This document shows positions 13,664 through 23,253 of a DNA stretch of 64,000 nucleotides, piece by piece (the stretch's first letter is position 1; each line of letters opens with the position of its first letter). The DNA comes from Thalassotalea sp. PP2-459 (lineage in GTDB: Bacteria; Pseudomonadota; Gammaproteobacteria; Enterobacterales; Alteromonadaceae), in NCBI RefSeq assembly GCF_001913705.1, contig NZ_MKQD01000029.1:1-64000 (forward strand), given 5' to 3'. The notes under the pieces are model-generated. The model did no database searches and had not been told where the DNA came from. It saw nothing but the letters and a program-made list of their open reading frames with translations. The translations under genes were made by a program, and so were the position numbers.

Positions 13664-15133
13664 ACCAATAGCTTTTAAATGATCATTTTCCTGAATGAGT
13701 TCATCAGCAATTAAAGGGTGTAAAGTTAACCAAGCTTTAGGTAAGCATAAAGTGATTTCATTATTAGTAGCGCTGCTTTGATAAACCGGTAATACATCAT
13801 CTTTTCTGCGGCGGCACAAAATAACCGCTATTCTTATAATCGCCAATAAATAACATGCTGTTTGGAAGTCGCAGGCTGATTGAAGTGTTAATAATTGTGG
13901 ATCAATATCAGCGTTGTACATGGTTACAAGGGCGCAAAGTAATTGTTTATCAGCCTGATCAAATCCGGGAAGTTGGCTATGTTCGATAATATAGGCGCTG
14001 TGTTGTTGATGGTGTTTAAACGCTAACAAAAGCCCGATTTCATGTAATTGACATGCGGCAGTTAATAAAGCTAATCCGTTGTCATCGGTTAATGCCCATG
14101 ACGAGGAAAAGCTCGCATAAAGCTGTTGTGCTTGTGCCAAGATATTATTCGCATGAGGTTGATCAACATGACACTTTTCCATCAAAGAATTGATTGTTCG
14201 TTGTCGTAAATCAACTTTCTGGTTGTCGGGTAGCATTTCATATAACAATCCTTCTCGTAACGCGCCACTTGAAAGTTGTAACTGAGTGATATTAAAGCAT
14301 TCAAATAAGGCAATTAAAATGGCAACTCCGCTAGCAAAAACCGGTTTACGTTCGCTAGTTAGGCCGTCAATATCAATAGCATCGAATCGCTGGTATGTGA
14401 TTAATTTTTGCTTTATATCGTGTAAAAAACTCGTGGTAATCAATGCAGGCTTACGTTGAAACATAAGCACCTCTGAAAGCGCTTGCATCGTACCTGAACC
14501 ACCTAATACTTTTTGCCAACCGATTGACTTAAATTCTGAAACAAATGGTGTGATAAGTTGCTTAGCAGCATCAACGGCCTGTTGAAAGTTTTTATCGTTA
14601 AGTTGTTGATCTGAAAAATAGCGTTTATTAAAAATTACACAACCAATATTCAGACTAATGACTTTATTAGCGTTGGTATTTTGCCCGACGATTATTTCGG
14701 TGCTAGCACCTCCAATATCGAACACTAAGCGGTTTGATTCACCGTAGCTAGTATAGGCAACACCCTGATAAATATAACTAGCTTCTTCTATACCAGTGAG
14801 TACACGAATATTTTGGCCGAGTACTTTATTTGCTTGTTTGAGAAATTCGGCTTGATTTGTCGCAATGCGAACTGTAGCGGTTGCCACAATTCTGACGTTT
14901 TGTATTGGAATATCTTGTAAGCGCTCAGCAAAAAAACGTAAGCATTCTAAACCTCGCGCGATGGCATCTTCGCTCAAATGGTTATGTTTATCTAAGCCAG
15001 AAGCTAAGCGTACCTTGCGCTTTACCTTGTCAACAATTTGCACACTGTTTGCTAATTGGCGCGTAATTAACATATGGAAACTGTTAGATCCTAAATCAAT
15101 TACGGCGTATAACGGTGAGTGAATTGTTGACAT
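13625..15133 (-). CDS. gppA: Guanosine-5'-triphosphate,3'-diphosphate pyrophosphatase / exopolyphosphatase family (GppA)
   Basis: GppA hydrolyses pppGpp to ppGpp and belongs to the Ppx/GppA phosphatase family. Family motifs are VIDLGSNSFHML (phosphate loop 1), VATATVRIATN, GIEEASYIYQGV, VFDIGGASTEI (phosphate loop 2) and GSGTMQAL. Context settles GppA over Ppx: it lies just downstream of rhlB with trxA divergent, the arrangement known from E. coli. I prefer the ATG giving MSTIHSPLYAVIDLG because it matches the family N-terminus; a GTG four codons upstream (15145) is possible. The C-terminal HD-like part (CQLHEIGL) is present. The 3' end overlaps the DMT permease gene. Confidence 0.92.
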   Translation of the reverse strand: MSTIHSPLYAVIDLGSNSFHMLITRQLANSVQIVDKVKRKVRLASGLDKHNHLSEDAIARGLECLRFFAERLQDIPIQNVRIVATATVRIATNQAEFLKQANKVLGQNIRVLTGIEEASYIYQGVAYTSYGESNRLVFDIGGASTEIIVGQNTNANKVISLNIGCVIFNKRYFSDQQLNDKNFQQAVDAAKQLITPFVSEFKSIGWQKVLGGSGTMQALSEVLMFQRKPALITTSFLHDIKQKLITYQRFDAIDIDGLTSERKPVFASGVAILIALFECFNITQLQLSSGALREGLLYEMLPDNQKVDLRQRTINSLMEKCHVDQPHANNILAQAQQLYASFSSSWALTDDNGLALLTAACQLHEIGLLLAFKHHQQHSAYIIEHSQLPGFDQADKQLLCALVTMYNADIDPQLLTLQSACDFQTACYLLAIIRIAVILCRRRKDDVLPVYQSSATNNEITLCLPKAWLTLHPLIADELIQENDHLKAIGLSLKVHSPNISK

Positions 15134-15155
15134 GGTTTTATGCACTTACAATAAG

Positions 15156-16409
15156 TTATCTTCTGTGGTTGCCCGCCCTGCCTCGGTTTTGACCACCTTG
15201 ATGAGGCTTTTGACGTCTTTGCCGTGGCTTAGGTTTCGGGAAATCAGTGATAAGTGCTTCGTGATCGTATTTACTAACAGGCAATGAATGATCAATGTAA
15301 GTTTCTATGGCGGGTAAATTAAATACGTACTCTTCACACGCTAGGCTTATTGCATGACCTGTAGCACCTGCACGGCCAGTACGGCCAATACGGTGTACAT
15401 AATCTTCACAATCATCTGGGAGATCATAATTGAACACGTGTGTTACCTGCGGAATATGTAACCCTCGTGCGGCAACATCTGTTGCAACTAATATATCTAA
15501 GTGCCCTTCAGTGAAATGTTCAAGAATTTTTAAACGTTTCTTTTGTGGAACATCACCCGTAAGTAAGCCAACACGTATATCATCTGCAATTAAATGATTG
15601 TAAATGTTTTCGCAGCTATGTTTAGTGTTTGCAAAAACAATGGCTTTATCAGGCCACTCTTCTTCAAGCAATGTTTGTAATAAGCGCATCTTATCTTCGT
15701 TTGAAGGATAAAATAATTCTTCAGAAATACGCGTATTGGTTTTTTGTTCGGGCGCTACTTCAACACTGACTGGGTCGTTCATATGCTCAAAAGCAAGTTC
15801 TTTAACGCGGAAAGACAAGGTTGCAGAAAACAGCATGCTTAATCGTTCTGTTGCTGGTGGCATACGCCTAAACATATAGCGAATGTCTTTAATAAAGCCT
15901 AAATCAAACATGCGATCGGCTTCATCTAACACGATTACGTCAAGGTTGTTTAAATGATAAGTACCTTGTTTAAAGTAATCGATAAGTCTACCGCAGGTGC
16001 CGATTAAAATATCAACACCTTGTTCTAAGGTTTGACGTTGGCTGTCATAGCCTTCACCGCCATAAACAACGCCTAAACGTAGCCCTGTAGATTTAGCCAT
16101 TTCAATGGCATCACGATGAATTTGAATGGCTAATTCACGTGTCGGCGCCATAATCAAAGCACGAGGTTGATTATGCTCTGTTTTGCCCTTTGAAAGTATG
16201 TGGTGGAAAGTGGCAGCCAGAAAAGCGATAGTTTTACCTTCACCTGTTTGTGCTTGCCCTGCAATATCTTTACCTTCAAGTAATACGGGTAATGATTTTG
16301 CCTGAATATTTGTGCATTGCTCGAACCCCATCGCAGATAAACCTGCGGTAACTTTAGGGTCAAGGCCTAATTCGATAAATTTTTTATCTGATAAATGTGT
16401 TTTGTTCAT
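15156..16409 (-). CDS. rhlB: ATP-dependent RNA helicase RhlB
   Basis: RhlB is the DEAD-box helicase of the RNA degradosome. Ordered motifs are the Q motif ([14 protein letters not shown]), Walker A (AQTGEGKT, residues 54-61), PTRELA (89-94), DEAD (162-165), SAT, and [10 protein letters not shown]. The arginine-rich tail ([12 protein letters not shown]) is typical. Length is 417 against 421 in E. coli. It is cotranscribed with gppA (22 bp to its ATG) and divergent from trxA. Confidence 0.96.
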   Translation of the reverse strand: MNKTHLSDKKFIELGLDPKVTAGLSAMGFEQCTNIQAKSLPVLLEGKDIAGQAQTGEGKTIAFLAATFHHILSKGKTEHNQPRALIMAPTRELAIQIHRDAIEMAKSTGLRLGVVYGGEGYDSQRQTLEQGVDILIGTCGRLIDYFKQGTYHLNNLDVIVLDEADRMFDLGFIKDIRYMFRRMPPATERLSMLFSATLSFRVKELAFEHMNDPVSVEVAPEQKTNTRISEELFYPSNEDKMRLLQTLLEEEWPDKAIVFANTKHSCENIYNHLIADDIRVGLLTGDVPQKKRLKILEHFTEGHLDILVATDVAARGLHIPQVTHVFNYDLPDDCEDYVHRIGRTGRAGATGHAISLACEEYVFNLPAIETYIDHSLPVSKYDHEALITDFPKPKPRQRRQKPHQGGQNRGRAGNHRR

Positions 16410-16564
16410 AGCCGATAAGCTTAACAGGTAAATGTAGTAATAAATACAACCAAGGGTAATAAATCATCACAAAACTGTTAATTATTTCAAGCATTTTACA
16501 TCCAAATTATGAAAATGACGGTGATTGAGTGTTTAAAATGAATATATGCTATTAATTTTTAGCT

Positions 16565-16593
16565 ATGGTAATTACACTATATACGCGTATAAT
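16565..16593 (+). promoter_or_regulatory. Candidate trxA promoter
   Basis: TATAAT at 16588-16593 is a perfect -10 box 42 bp before the trxA ATG. The hexamer 17 bp upstream (ATGGTA) is a poor -35, so this is a moderate candidate only. The whole rhlB-trxA gap is 226 bp and must carry both divergent promoters. Confidence 0.35.
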
Positions 16594-16635
16594 CTCGATC
16601 AATTTGGCGAAGGGCCAGCACAAACGGAGAAAATA

Positions 16636-16962
16636 ATGAGCGATAAAATTGTTCAACTATCAGATGACAGTTTTGAAGCTGACGTCATCAATGCATCAGG
16701 TCTAGTATTAGTTGATTTCTGGGCTGAGTGGTGTGGACCTTGTAAAATGATTGCACCATTACTTAATGATATTGCAGATGAATATGCAGACAAAGTAACG
16801 GTTGCTAAATTAAATATTGATCAAAATGATGCGACACCGCCTAAGTATGGTATTCGTGGTATTCCAACACTATTGTTATTTAAAGATGGTGCGGTAGCAG
16901 ACACGAAAGTAGGTGCATTATCAAAAACTCAACTTAAAGAGTTTATTGACGCAAACCTATAG
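16636..16962 (+). CDS. trxA: Thioredoxin 1
   Basis: Thioredoxin is the general cytosolic protein disulfide reductase. The 108-residue product has the active site WCGPC (C33 and C36) within [16 protein letters not shown], and the cis-proline loop [11 protein letters not shown]. The start is fixed by GGAG 8 nt before ATG and by normal length; reading further upstream to 16546 would add 30 residues that do not belong to the family. A terminator follows, then rho, as in E. coli. Confidence 0.97.
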   Translation: MSDKIVQLSDDSFEADVINASGLVLVDFWAEWCGPCKMIAPLLNDIADEYADKVTVAKLNIDQNDATPPKYGIRGIPTLLLFKDGAVADTKVGALSKTQLKEFIDANL

Positions 16963-16979
16963 AAGGTTAAGTTGATTTT

Positions 16980-17004
16980 AGGCTCGCCAATTGCGAGCCT
17001 TTTA
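16980..17004 (+). terminator. Intrinsic terminator of trxA
   Basis: GGCTCGC and GCGAGCC form a 7-bp stem, extended by a flanking A-T pair, around a 5-nt loop (CAATT), followed by a short T-run. It lies 17 bp after the trxA stop and separates trxA from the rho leader. Confidence 0.9.
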
Positions 17005-17046
17005 ATTTCTATCATTTGTAACTTTACGCTTTCAATATTTAATGCT

Positions 17047-17150
17047 AACTTTATAACTCGAAAGAAAATAACATTTCTTCAAATCAAACTCTATTCAAAC
17101 AACAAGCCAGCAGGCCAACATAAACCGTTAAACAGCCTAAGAACTTCAAT
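17047..17150 (+). promoter_or_regulatory. rho leader, C-rich and G-poor
   Basis: The untranslated stretch before rho is unusually poor in G and rich in C and A (for example CAAACTCTATTCAAACAACA), the composition Rho prefers for loading. rho is autoregulated by premature Rho-dependent termination in E. coli, so this is a reasonable rut candidate. No rhoL-like leader peptide is evident. Confidence 0.4.
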
Positions 17151-18410
17151 ATGAATCTTACCGAACTTAAAGAAAAATCCGTCAATGAATTGGTTAAACT
17201 AGCTGAATCAATGCAGTTAGAAGACCTTGCTAGAACACGTAAACAAGATATTATTTTTGCAATACTCAAAAAGCATGCTGAAAATGACAATGACATTTTT
17301 GGTGGTGGTGTTTTAGAAATACTACAAGATGGCTTTGGCTTTTTACGTTCAGCTGATTCATCATATTTAGCTGGCCCAGATGATATTTACGTTTCTCCGA
17401 GCCAAATTCGACGCTTTAGTATGCGTACCGGTGATACCATTGCAGGTAAAATACGCGCACCTAAAAAAGGTGAACGTTACTTTGCATTATTAAAGGTCAC
17501 AGAAGTCAACTTTGACCGCCCAGAGAATTCACGTAATAAAATCTTATTTGAAAATTTAACGCCGATTCATCCAAATCAGCGCATCACCATGGAACGTGGT
17601 AATGGCTCAACTGAAGATATTACGGCGCGAGTGCTTGATTTAGCCTCACCTATTGGTAAAGGCCAACGTGGTTTGATTGTTGCGCCGCCAAAAGCGGGTA
17701 AAACGCTATTACTGCAAAACATAGCGCAAAGTATTGCTTATAATCACCCAGAAGCTGAGCTTATGGTGCTATTGATTGACGAGCGCCCGGAAGAAGTAAC
17801 AGAAATGCAACGCCTTGTGAAAGGCGAAGTTGTTGCATCAACCTTTGACGAGCCAGCCAACCGCCATGTACAAGTGGCAGAAATGGTGATTGAAAAAGCT
17901 AAGCGTTTAGTTGAACACAAAAAAGACGTGGTCATTCTGCTTGATTCCATTACCCGTTTAGCGCGTGCTTATAACACTGTTATCCCTTCATCAGGTAAAA
18001 TTTTAACTGGTGGTGTTGATGCTAATGCCCTACACCGTCCGAAACGTTTCTTTGGTGCAGCACGAAATATCGAAGAAGGTGGTAGCTTAACCATTATCGC
18101 TACAGCGTTAATTGAAACAGGCTCTAAAATGGATGAAGTGATTTACGAGGAGTTTAAAGGTACGGGTAATATGGAATTACACCTTTCTCGTAAAATTGCG
18201 GAGAAGCGTGTATTCCCTGCTATTCATTTTAATCGTAGTGGTACACGTCGTGAAGAGTTACTGACTAAGCCTGATGAACTGCAAAAAATGTGGATATTAC
18301 GCAAAATAGTGCATGAAATGGGTGAAATTGATGCCATGGAGTTTATGATAGATAAGCTGGCCATGACAAAAACGAATGACGAGTTTTTTGACTCGATGAA
18401 ACGTAAATAA
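17151..18410 (+). CDS. rho: Transcription termination factor Rho
   Basis: Rho is the hexameric RNA-dependent ATPase that ends transcription. The 419-residue protein (same as E. coli) has the N-terminal RNA-binding cold-shock-like domain ([16 protein letters not shown]), the P-loop APPKAGKT (residues 178-185), [10 protein letters not shown] (Walker B region) and the R-loop/Q-loop region near [13 protein letters not shown]. It is monocistronic: a terminator lies on each side. Confidence 0.98.
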   Translation: MNLTELKEKSVNELVKLAESMQLEDLARTRKQDIIFAILKKHAENDNDIFGGGVLEILQDGFGFLRSADSSYLAGPDDIYVSPSQIRRFSMRTGDTIAGKIRAPKKGERYFALLKVTEVNFDRPENSRNKILFENLTPIHPNQRITMERGNGSTEDITARVLDLASPIGKGQRGLIVAPPKAGKTLLLQNIAQSIAYNHPEAELMVLLIDERPEEVTEMQRLVKGEVVASTFDEPANRHVQVAEMVIEKAKRLVEHKKDVVILLDSITRLARAYNTVIPSSGKILTGGVDANALHRPKRFFGAARNIEEGGSLTIIATALIETGSKMDEVIYEEFKGTGNMELHLSRKIAEKRVFPAIHFNRSGTRREELLTKPDELQKMWILRKIVHEMGEIDAMEFMIDKLAMTKTNDEFFDSMKRK

Positions 18411-18428
18411 AACATTTCCTGTTTACAT

Positions 18429-18458
18429 AAAAAACGCCAGTATTACTGGCGTTTTTTA
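18429..18458 (+). terminator. Intrinsic terminator of rho
   Basis: ACGCCAGT and ACTGGCGT form an 8-bp stem with a 3-nt loop, with A-run before and T-run after that extend the stem. It starts 18 bp after the rho stop. Confidence 0.93.
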
Positions 18459-18570
18459 TGCCTAATAGTTTTACTATTGAATAATTTGTTGTGGTTTAAA
18501 ACGACAAATAGCCAACAATAGTGTAGTATTCGCGCTTTCAAATATTAAACGTGCAACGAAAAAGTAGCCA

Positions 18571-20064
18571 ATGAAATATAGCGACTTACGAGACTTTATT
18601 AACCAGCTTGAAAAATTAGGTCAGTTAAAACGGATCAGTATGCCGATTTCAACTGATTTGATGATGACAGAAATAAGTGACCGCACGCTAAGAGCAGGCG
18701 GCCCTGCATTGTTATTTGAAAATCCTGAAGGTTATGAAATTCCCGTACTTACCAATCTTTTTGGTACCCCAGAACGGGTTGCATTAGCAATGGGTCAACA
18801 AGATGTTGCTGCGTTGCGTGATGTAGGTAAACTACTTGCGATGTTAAAAGAGCCTGAACCACCAAAAGGCTTTAAAGATGCTTTAGCAAAAATACCTGTA
18901 TATAAACAAGTTTTGAACATGCCGGCTAAGGTGGTGAAAAAAGCCCCCTGTCAAGAAATCGTAATAGCGGGTGATGATGTCGATTTAACTAAGCTACCTA
19001 TTCAAAAATGCTGGCCAGGTGATGTTGCCCCTCTCATTACTTGGGGTTTAACCGTTACCAAAGGCCCGCATAAATCACGACAGAATTTAGGCATTTATCG
19101 TCAGCAATTACTGGGTAAAAATAAAGTGATCATGCGTTGGTTATCACACAGAGGCGGCGCATTAGATTTCCTAGAATGGAAACAAACAAATCCTGGGGAA
19201 AAATTTCCAGTATCTGTGGCTTTAGGTGCTGATCCTGCTACTATTTTAGGTGCTGTAACGCCAGTTCCAGATAGTTTGTCTGAGTATGCATTTGCCGGGC
19301 TATTACGTGGAAGTAAAACTGAAGTTGTTAGCTGTATTAGTAACGATTTAGAAGTGCCTGCTTCGGCAGAAATTGTCCTTGAAGGCTACATTGACCCAGA
19401 AGAAATGGCACCAGAAGGGCCATATGGCGATCATACTGGTTACTATAATGAAGTTGATGACTTCCCCTTATTTACCGTTACGCATATTACTCAGCGTAAA
19501 TCACCCATTTATCACAGCACCTATACAGGTAGGCCACCAGATGAACCGGCAATTTTAGGTGTTGCTTTAAACGAAGTTTTTGTGCCGATATTACAAAAAC
19601 AATTTCCAGAAATTGTTGACTTTTATTTGCCGCCTGAAGGTTGTTCGTATCGATTAGCCGTTGTTACGATGAAAAAGCAATACCCAGGTCATGCGAAACG
19701 CGTGATGATGGGGGTATGGTCATTCTTACGACAGTTTATGTACACCAAGTTTGTTATTGTCTGTGACGATGATGTAAATGCTCGAGATTGGAAGGATGTT
19801 ATCTGGGCGATGACAACGCGTATGGATCCTGCTCGTGATACAACCTTGATAGAAAATACACCAATCGATTACTTAGATTTTGCCTCACCTGTTTCAGGCT
19901 TAGGCTCTAAGATGGGCATGGATGCAACGAACAAATGGCAAGGTGAAACAGACCGAGAATGGGGTGTACCCATCGTTATGGATGAAACGATTAAAACCGC
20001 AGTAGATGAAATTTGGTGTGAACTAGGCATCGAAGAAATAGACAAACAACGTAATGAACAGTAA
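18571..20064 (+). CDS. ubiD: 4-hydroxy-3-polyprenylbenzoate decarboxylase UbiD
   Basis: UbiD is the prenylated-FMN-dependent decarboxylase of ubiquinone synthesis. The 497-residue length equals the E. coli protein. Recognisable segments are [21 protein letters not shown], cited only as the family N-terminus at residues 2-21, [20 protein letters not shown] (flavin site) and [12 protein letters not shown]. fre follows 26 bp downstream, the conserved ubiD-fre pair. Confidence 0.97.
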   Translation: MKYSDLRDFINQLEKLGQLKRISMPISTDLMMTEISDRTLRAGGPALLFENPEGYEIPVLTNLFGTPERVALAMGQQDVAALRDVGKLLAMLKEPEPPKGFKDALAKIPVYKQVLNMPAKVVKKAPCQEIVIAGDDVDLTKLPIQKCWPGDVAPLITWGLTVTKGPHKSRQNLGIYRQQLLGKNKVIMRWLSHRGGALDFLEWKQTNPGEKFPVSVALGADPATILGAVTPVPDSLSEYAFAGLLRGSKTEVVSCISNDLEVPASAEIVLEGYIDPEEMAPEGPYGDHTGYYNEVDDFPLFTVTHITQRKSPIYHSTYTGRPPDEPAILGVALNEVFVPILQKQFPEIVDFYLPPEGCSYRLAVVTMKKQYPGHAKRVMMGVWSFLRQFMYTKFVIVCDDDVNARDWKDVIWAMTTRMDPARDTTLIENTPIDYLDFASPVSGLGSKMGMDATNKWQGETDREWGVPIVMDETIKTAVDEIWCELGIEEIDKQRNEQ

Positions 20065-20090
20065 TAGTTACGTTCGATAAAGGTTAACAA

Positions 20091-20786
20091 ATGAAGCAAG
20101 TACAGTGTAACGTTGAGTCAATTACCTCATTGACTGAGCATGTATATAAAGTGTTATTGCGACCTGAGCAAAAGGTCGACTTTCTGCCCGGGCAATATTT
20201 AAATTTCATCATGGATGAAAATGATAAGCGCCCGTTTTCAATTGCAAGTTCACCAAATAACGAACTAATCGAATTGCAAATAGGTGCCTTTGGTGCTGAT
20301 AGTTATCCCATGCAAGTGATTGAGCGTATTAAAGCACATGACAATGTATTGGTTGAAATACCATTAGGCGGTGCAGAGCTGCGTCAAAGTAGTGATCGAC
20401 CCATTATTTTGTTAGCGGGCGGCACAGGTTTTTCTTATATTAAATCTATGTTTGAATATCTTGCTGATACTGACAGCCAACGTGAAGTTTTAGTATATTG
20501 GGGCCTTAGAGAACCAAGCGCTTGTTATGAGCTTGAGCAAACAGCAAATACTGTTGAAGGCTTAGCACGCGGTAAATTTATACCTGTTATAGAAACGCCG
20601 CATGATGATTGGTCGGGGAGAACAGGTATGGTGCATAAAGTTGTCATGAGTGATATTAAAAATTTAGCAGATTATGACATTTATGTTGCCGGACGATTTG
20701 ATATGGTGGGTGTGGTGCGAACTGATTTCGTCGCCAATGGTGCTAATATCAATCATATGTTTGCCGATGCATTTGCGTATATATAA
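20091..20786 (+). CDS. fre: NAD(P)H-flavin reductase Fre
   Basis: Fre reduces free FMN/FAD with NAD(P)H; reduced flavin can feed UbiX/UbiD cofactor chemistry and ferric reduction. The flavin-binding motif is KRPFSIASSP and the nucleotide loop is LLAGGTGFSYIKSM. Length is 231 against 233 in E. coli. It follows ubiD closely and ends at a strong terminator. Confidence 0.96.
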   Translation: MKQVQCNVESITSLTEHVYKVLLRPEQKVDFLPGQYLNFIMDENDKRPFSIASSPNNELIELQIGAFGADSYPMQVIERIKAHDNVLVEIPLGGAELRQSSDRPIILLAGGTGFSYIKSMFEYLADTDSQREVLVYWGLREPSACYELEQTANTVEGLARGKFIPVIETPHDDWSGRTGMVHKVVMSDIKNLADYDIYVAGRFDMVGVVRTDFVANGANINHMFADAFAYI

Positions 20787-20805
20787 ATTTTTGTTAGTGA
20801 CAGAT

Positions 20806-20828
20806 AAAGCCCTTTAGCGGGCTTTTTT
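20806..20828 (+). terminator. Intrinsic terminator of fre (overlaps the end of the opposing gene)
   Basis: AAAGCCC and GGGCTTT form a 7-bp stem with a 6-nt loop followed by more T. The 3' arm lies inside the last codons and stop of the minus-strand gene, so one hairpin may serve both convergent transcripts. Confidence 0.88.
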
Positions 20829-21497
20829 TATGTAATGTTCACTGCTTGTTTTACAGTCTCTGAGTAATGCTGCAAATTCGGTGAGTGAGCGATCAATATT
20901 ACCATCAGTAATGAATAAATGTGCCCCAAGGGCTTGTTTTAATGTCTGACATTGATGTAAAAAGCCAGCAATTGGCCCTTTTATTTGTTCGCCATTATTA
21001 CATTTGTAGGGTTCGAAGTTAATCACAGCCTGTTCAGGTTTAATTAACTCATTAGCGACACAGTAAGTGACTAACGGTCGTTGTTCATGGATCAAATGAT
21101 TAGCAAGTCTAACTGATATTCTGTCTTTAAAAGTATCGATGTTATCAATTGCTAAGCCGATATAATTCAATTCATCTAGTACTATGCCACGATCATTAGT
21201 TAGCGGCCGTATTGCCAATATTTGCTGCCATTCAAGCTGCCAGTAGCCCTTTCTATGTTGAAATTTCAAGTATTGTGGCGACAAATAAAAGCTGGTTTTA
21301 GGCTCTAATAACTTTAATACACCTAAAGTAACGCCTGCGATACTAGCCAGTATCAAGAACATTAAGACAAACCTAGCTTGCTGCCAATAAAACTGGCTGA
21401 TTAGAGTAATAATGAGCAGTGCAAGTAAGCTTGTTAAGGTGATAAATAACCCATGGCATTTAGCTTTCGGTTTAATGGTGATGATTGGTGATGTCAT
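20814..21497 (-). CDS. Two-TM membrane protein, probably DUF2982 family
   Basis: The 227-residue protein has two TM segments near the N-terminus (about 16-34 and 40-62), then a cytosolic part that starts like a PH-type module (FYLSPQYLKFQH, WQLEWQQILAIRPL). This plan and the taxonomic setting fit the DUF2982 family of marine gammaproteobacteria, from memory only. Function is unknown. It is divergent from arfA and convergent with fre. Confidence 0.7.
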   Translation of the reverse strand: MTSPIITIKPKAKCHGLFITLTSLLALLIITLISQFYWQQARFVLMFLILASIAGVTLGVLKLLEPKTSFYLSPQYLKFQHRKGYWQLEWQQILAIRPLTNDRGIVLDELNYIGLAIDNIDTFKDRISVRLANHLIHEQRPLVTYCVANELIKPEQAVINFEPYKCNNGEQIKGPIAGFLHQCQTLKQALGAHLFITDGNIDRSLTEFAALLRDCKTSSEHYIKKAR

Positions 21498-21569
21498 GTA
21501 TTAAAAAAATGTATCTTTTTTATGCTTGATATTTTTATAATAGCCATCATTAACCAAAGAGGAAAACTG

Positions 21570-21758
21570 ATGAGTAAAAAAGATAATAAAAATCATACCA
21601 CTGAGCATGGTCGAGGTGAAATTAAGCATAATTATTTAGCGGCGCTGGTAACTTCAAAAGCGTTTAAAATACAAGTAGTCAAAGCTAAAAAAGGTAAAGG
21701 ATCTTTTAGCCGTAAAGTTAAGTACCAAGGCCGAGAGTCTTATTTAATGGCAGCATAA
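21570..21758 (+). CDS. arfA: Alternative ribosome-rescue factor ArfA
   Basis: ArfA recruits RF2 to ribosomes stalled on mRNAs without a stop codon and backs up tmRNA. The 62-residue product has the family core HGRGEIKHNYLAALVTSKAF followed by the basic KAKKGKGSFSRK motif. AGAGGA lies 8 nt before the chosen ATG; the longer reading from 21522 is not supported. In known cases the arfA message is cut by RNase III or ends early so that it lacks a stop, making its synthesis depend on tmRNA failure. The strong hairpin over the end of this gene fits that control exactly. C-terminal hydrophobic extension seen in E. coli ArfA is absent. Confidence 0.9.
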   Translation: MSKKDNKNHTTEHGRGEIKHNYLAALVTSKAFKIQVVKAKKGKGSFSRKVKYQGRESYLMAA

Positions 21759-21786
21759 TTGCTGTTATTAAATAAGGCTCTCTTTT
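21733..21786 (+). promoter_or_regulatory. 22-bp hairpin over the arfA 3' end, stop codon in the loop, T-run after
   Basis: Bases 21733-21754 pair without interruption with 21761-21782 (22 bp, three of them G-U), leaving a 6-nt loop ATAATT. The TAA stop codon of arfA occupies 21756-21758, inside that loop. Four T follow the stem. It can act both as an intrinsic terminator and as an RNase III substrate that removes the stop codon. Confidence 0.9.
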
Positions 21787-21855
21787 ACTGTTGTCATGCT
21801 CATGTCATAGAACAAAAGTATAATAAAACGTTTATGTTTTTGGGGTGTTTAAACA

Positions 21856-23043
21856 TTGTGGCAAATATTTAACTCTTTTCTAATACTTGGTTGTATGTCT
21901 TTTGGTGGGCCAATTGCTCATATTGGTTACTTTCATCGCACATTTGTTGATGAAAAAAAATGGTTAACTGAACAAGCCTATAGCAATATCGTTGCCTTAT
22001 CACAAATATTACCTGGGCCAGGTTCAAGCCAAGTGTGTTTTGCTATTGGTTATCAGCGAGGAGGTATTATTGGCGCTATTTTGGCGTTTCTTGCTTTTAC
22101 CTTGCCTTCTTTCTTACTGATGTGGTTATTTGCAACGACCTATTCTAACTATAGTGAGCATCCTTATTTAGTCACCTTAATTACTGCCTTTAAATTACTT
22201 GCTGTGGTGGTGGTGACTGATGCTGTGTACACCATGTTTACTCAGTTTTGTAAATCCAAAGCAACCCAGACTATTTGTTTGATCACAGCGATAAGTTTAC
22301 TGCTTTTTCCTATTCCGATGAATCATTTACTGATTTTGACGCTATTTGCATTGATTGGGGCGCGATACTTATCATCAGAATCGTTGAGTAAAGCAGAGTT
22401 AATCGATAACAGCCGACCAAAAAATTATTACTGGTTGATAGTATTTATTGCGGTATTTTTACTGAGCTTGTTGACATACACACAACCCATATTGTCATTG
22501 TTTACTCGCTACTTTCAAGTGGGAAGTTTAGTTTTTGGTGGTGGTCATGTGGTTTTGCCGTTATTACAAACGGCGACTAATGACGTGGTACAAAATGATA
22601 TTTTTATGGCTGGTTATGCTGCCGCTCAAGGTGTGCCTGGGCCAATGTTTACCTTTGCAAGTTTCTTAGGTGCTATAGAAATTTCATCTGCACCCATGCT
22701 CGGAGCATTAACAGCCACTCTTGCTATTTTTTTACCAGGCTTTTTATTAATGGCTGCTTTTTTACCTAATTGGCAACGTCTTGCGACACATAAAAAAGTT
22801 GCAGGCGCTATTATCGCGATTAATGCGGCAGTGGTTGGATTGCTCATCAGTGCGCTTTATCAACCACTCTTTGTTAGTGCAGTGAATTCGGCAACTGACT
22901 TTGCTTGGGTTGTTGCGGGAATATTGCTGTTAAAAGTATTGAAGTGGTCAATATTACGTTTGTTGTTCCTTGCTGTGGTTAGTGCGATATTAGGATCTGT
23001 TGATCTTTCGCGTGTATTTTTGCAGCCGTTTATTGGTATTTAG
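21856..23043 (+). CDS. chrA: Chromate transporter ChrA family
   Basis: The 395-residue protein has two CHR halves. The first holds FGGPIAHIGYF and LPGPGSSQVCFAIGYQRGG; the second repeats GGHVVLPLL and AQGVPGPMFTFASFLG. About ten TM segments are evident. Long-chain ChrA proteins export chromate by proton exchange and also affect sulfate-like anions. The start is TTG with GGGGTG about 9 nt upstream; no in-frame ATG fits. It stands alone between the arfA hairpin and the hem cluster. Confidence 0.88.
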   Translation: MWQIFNSFLILGCMSFGGPIAHIGYFHRTFVDEKKWLTEQAYSNIVALSQILPGPGSSQVCFAIGYQRGGIIGAILAFLAFTLPSFLLMWLFATTYSNYSEHPYLVTLITAFKLLAVVVVTDAVYTMFTQFCKSKATQTICLITAISLLLFPIPMNHLLILTLFALIGARYLSSESLSKAELIDNSRPKNYYWLIVFIAVFLLSLLTYTQPILSLFTRYFQVGSLVFGGGHVVLPLLQTATNDVVQNDIFMAGYAAAQGVPGPMFTFASFLGAIEISSAPMLGALTATLAIFLPGFLLMAAFLPNWQRLATHKKVAGAIIAINAAVVGLLISALYQPLFVSAVNSATDFAWVVAGILLLKVLKWSILRLLFLAVVSAILGSVDLSRVFLQPFIGI

Positions 23044-23253
23044 ACAAGGCATTGCGATGAATATGTGGTTTTTCCACATGAAAAAACAATAACGACGTAT
23101 AAATGACAAAAAACGCTGCTCTCTGGGTTCAGCTAAACGCTCTTTCTTCATCGTTGTTCGCACTTTACATGGAGTAACCATGCGTCATTGCTCACGCCTT
23201 GAACAAAAAGCGTTTAGTTCGAACAAAACTTAATCTCGAAAGAACAACAGACC
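23044..23253 (+). other. Intergenic region with imperfect inverted repeats, possible dispersed repeat
   Basis: No gene is supported here. ATGTGG/CCACAT with a T5 loop lies at the left. Further right AGCTAAACGCT is answered by AGCGTTTAGTT, and AATGAC by GTCATT, giving a partly self-complementary unit of about 130 bp. It could fold as RNA or be a copy of a dispersed intergenic repeat; one copy in one window cannot decide. Confidence 0.4.
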
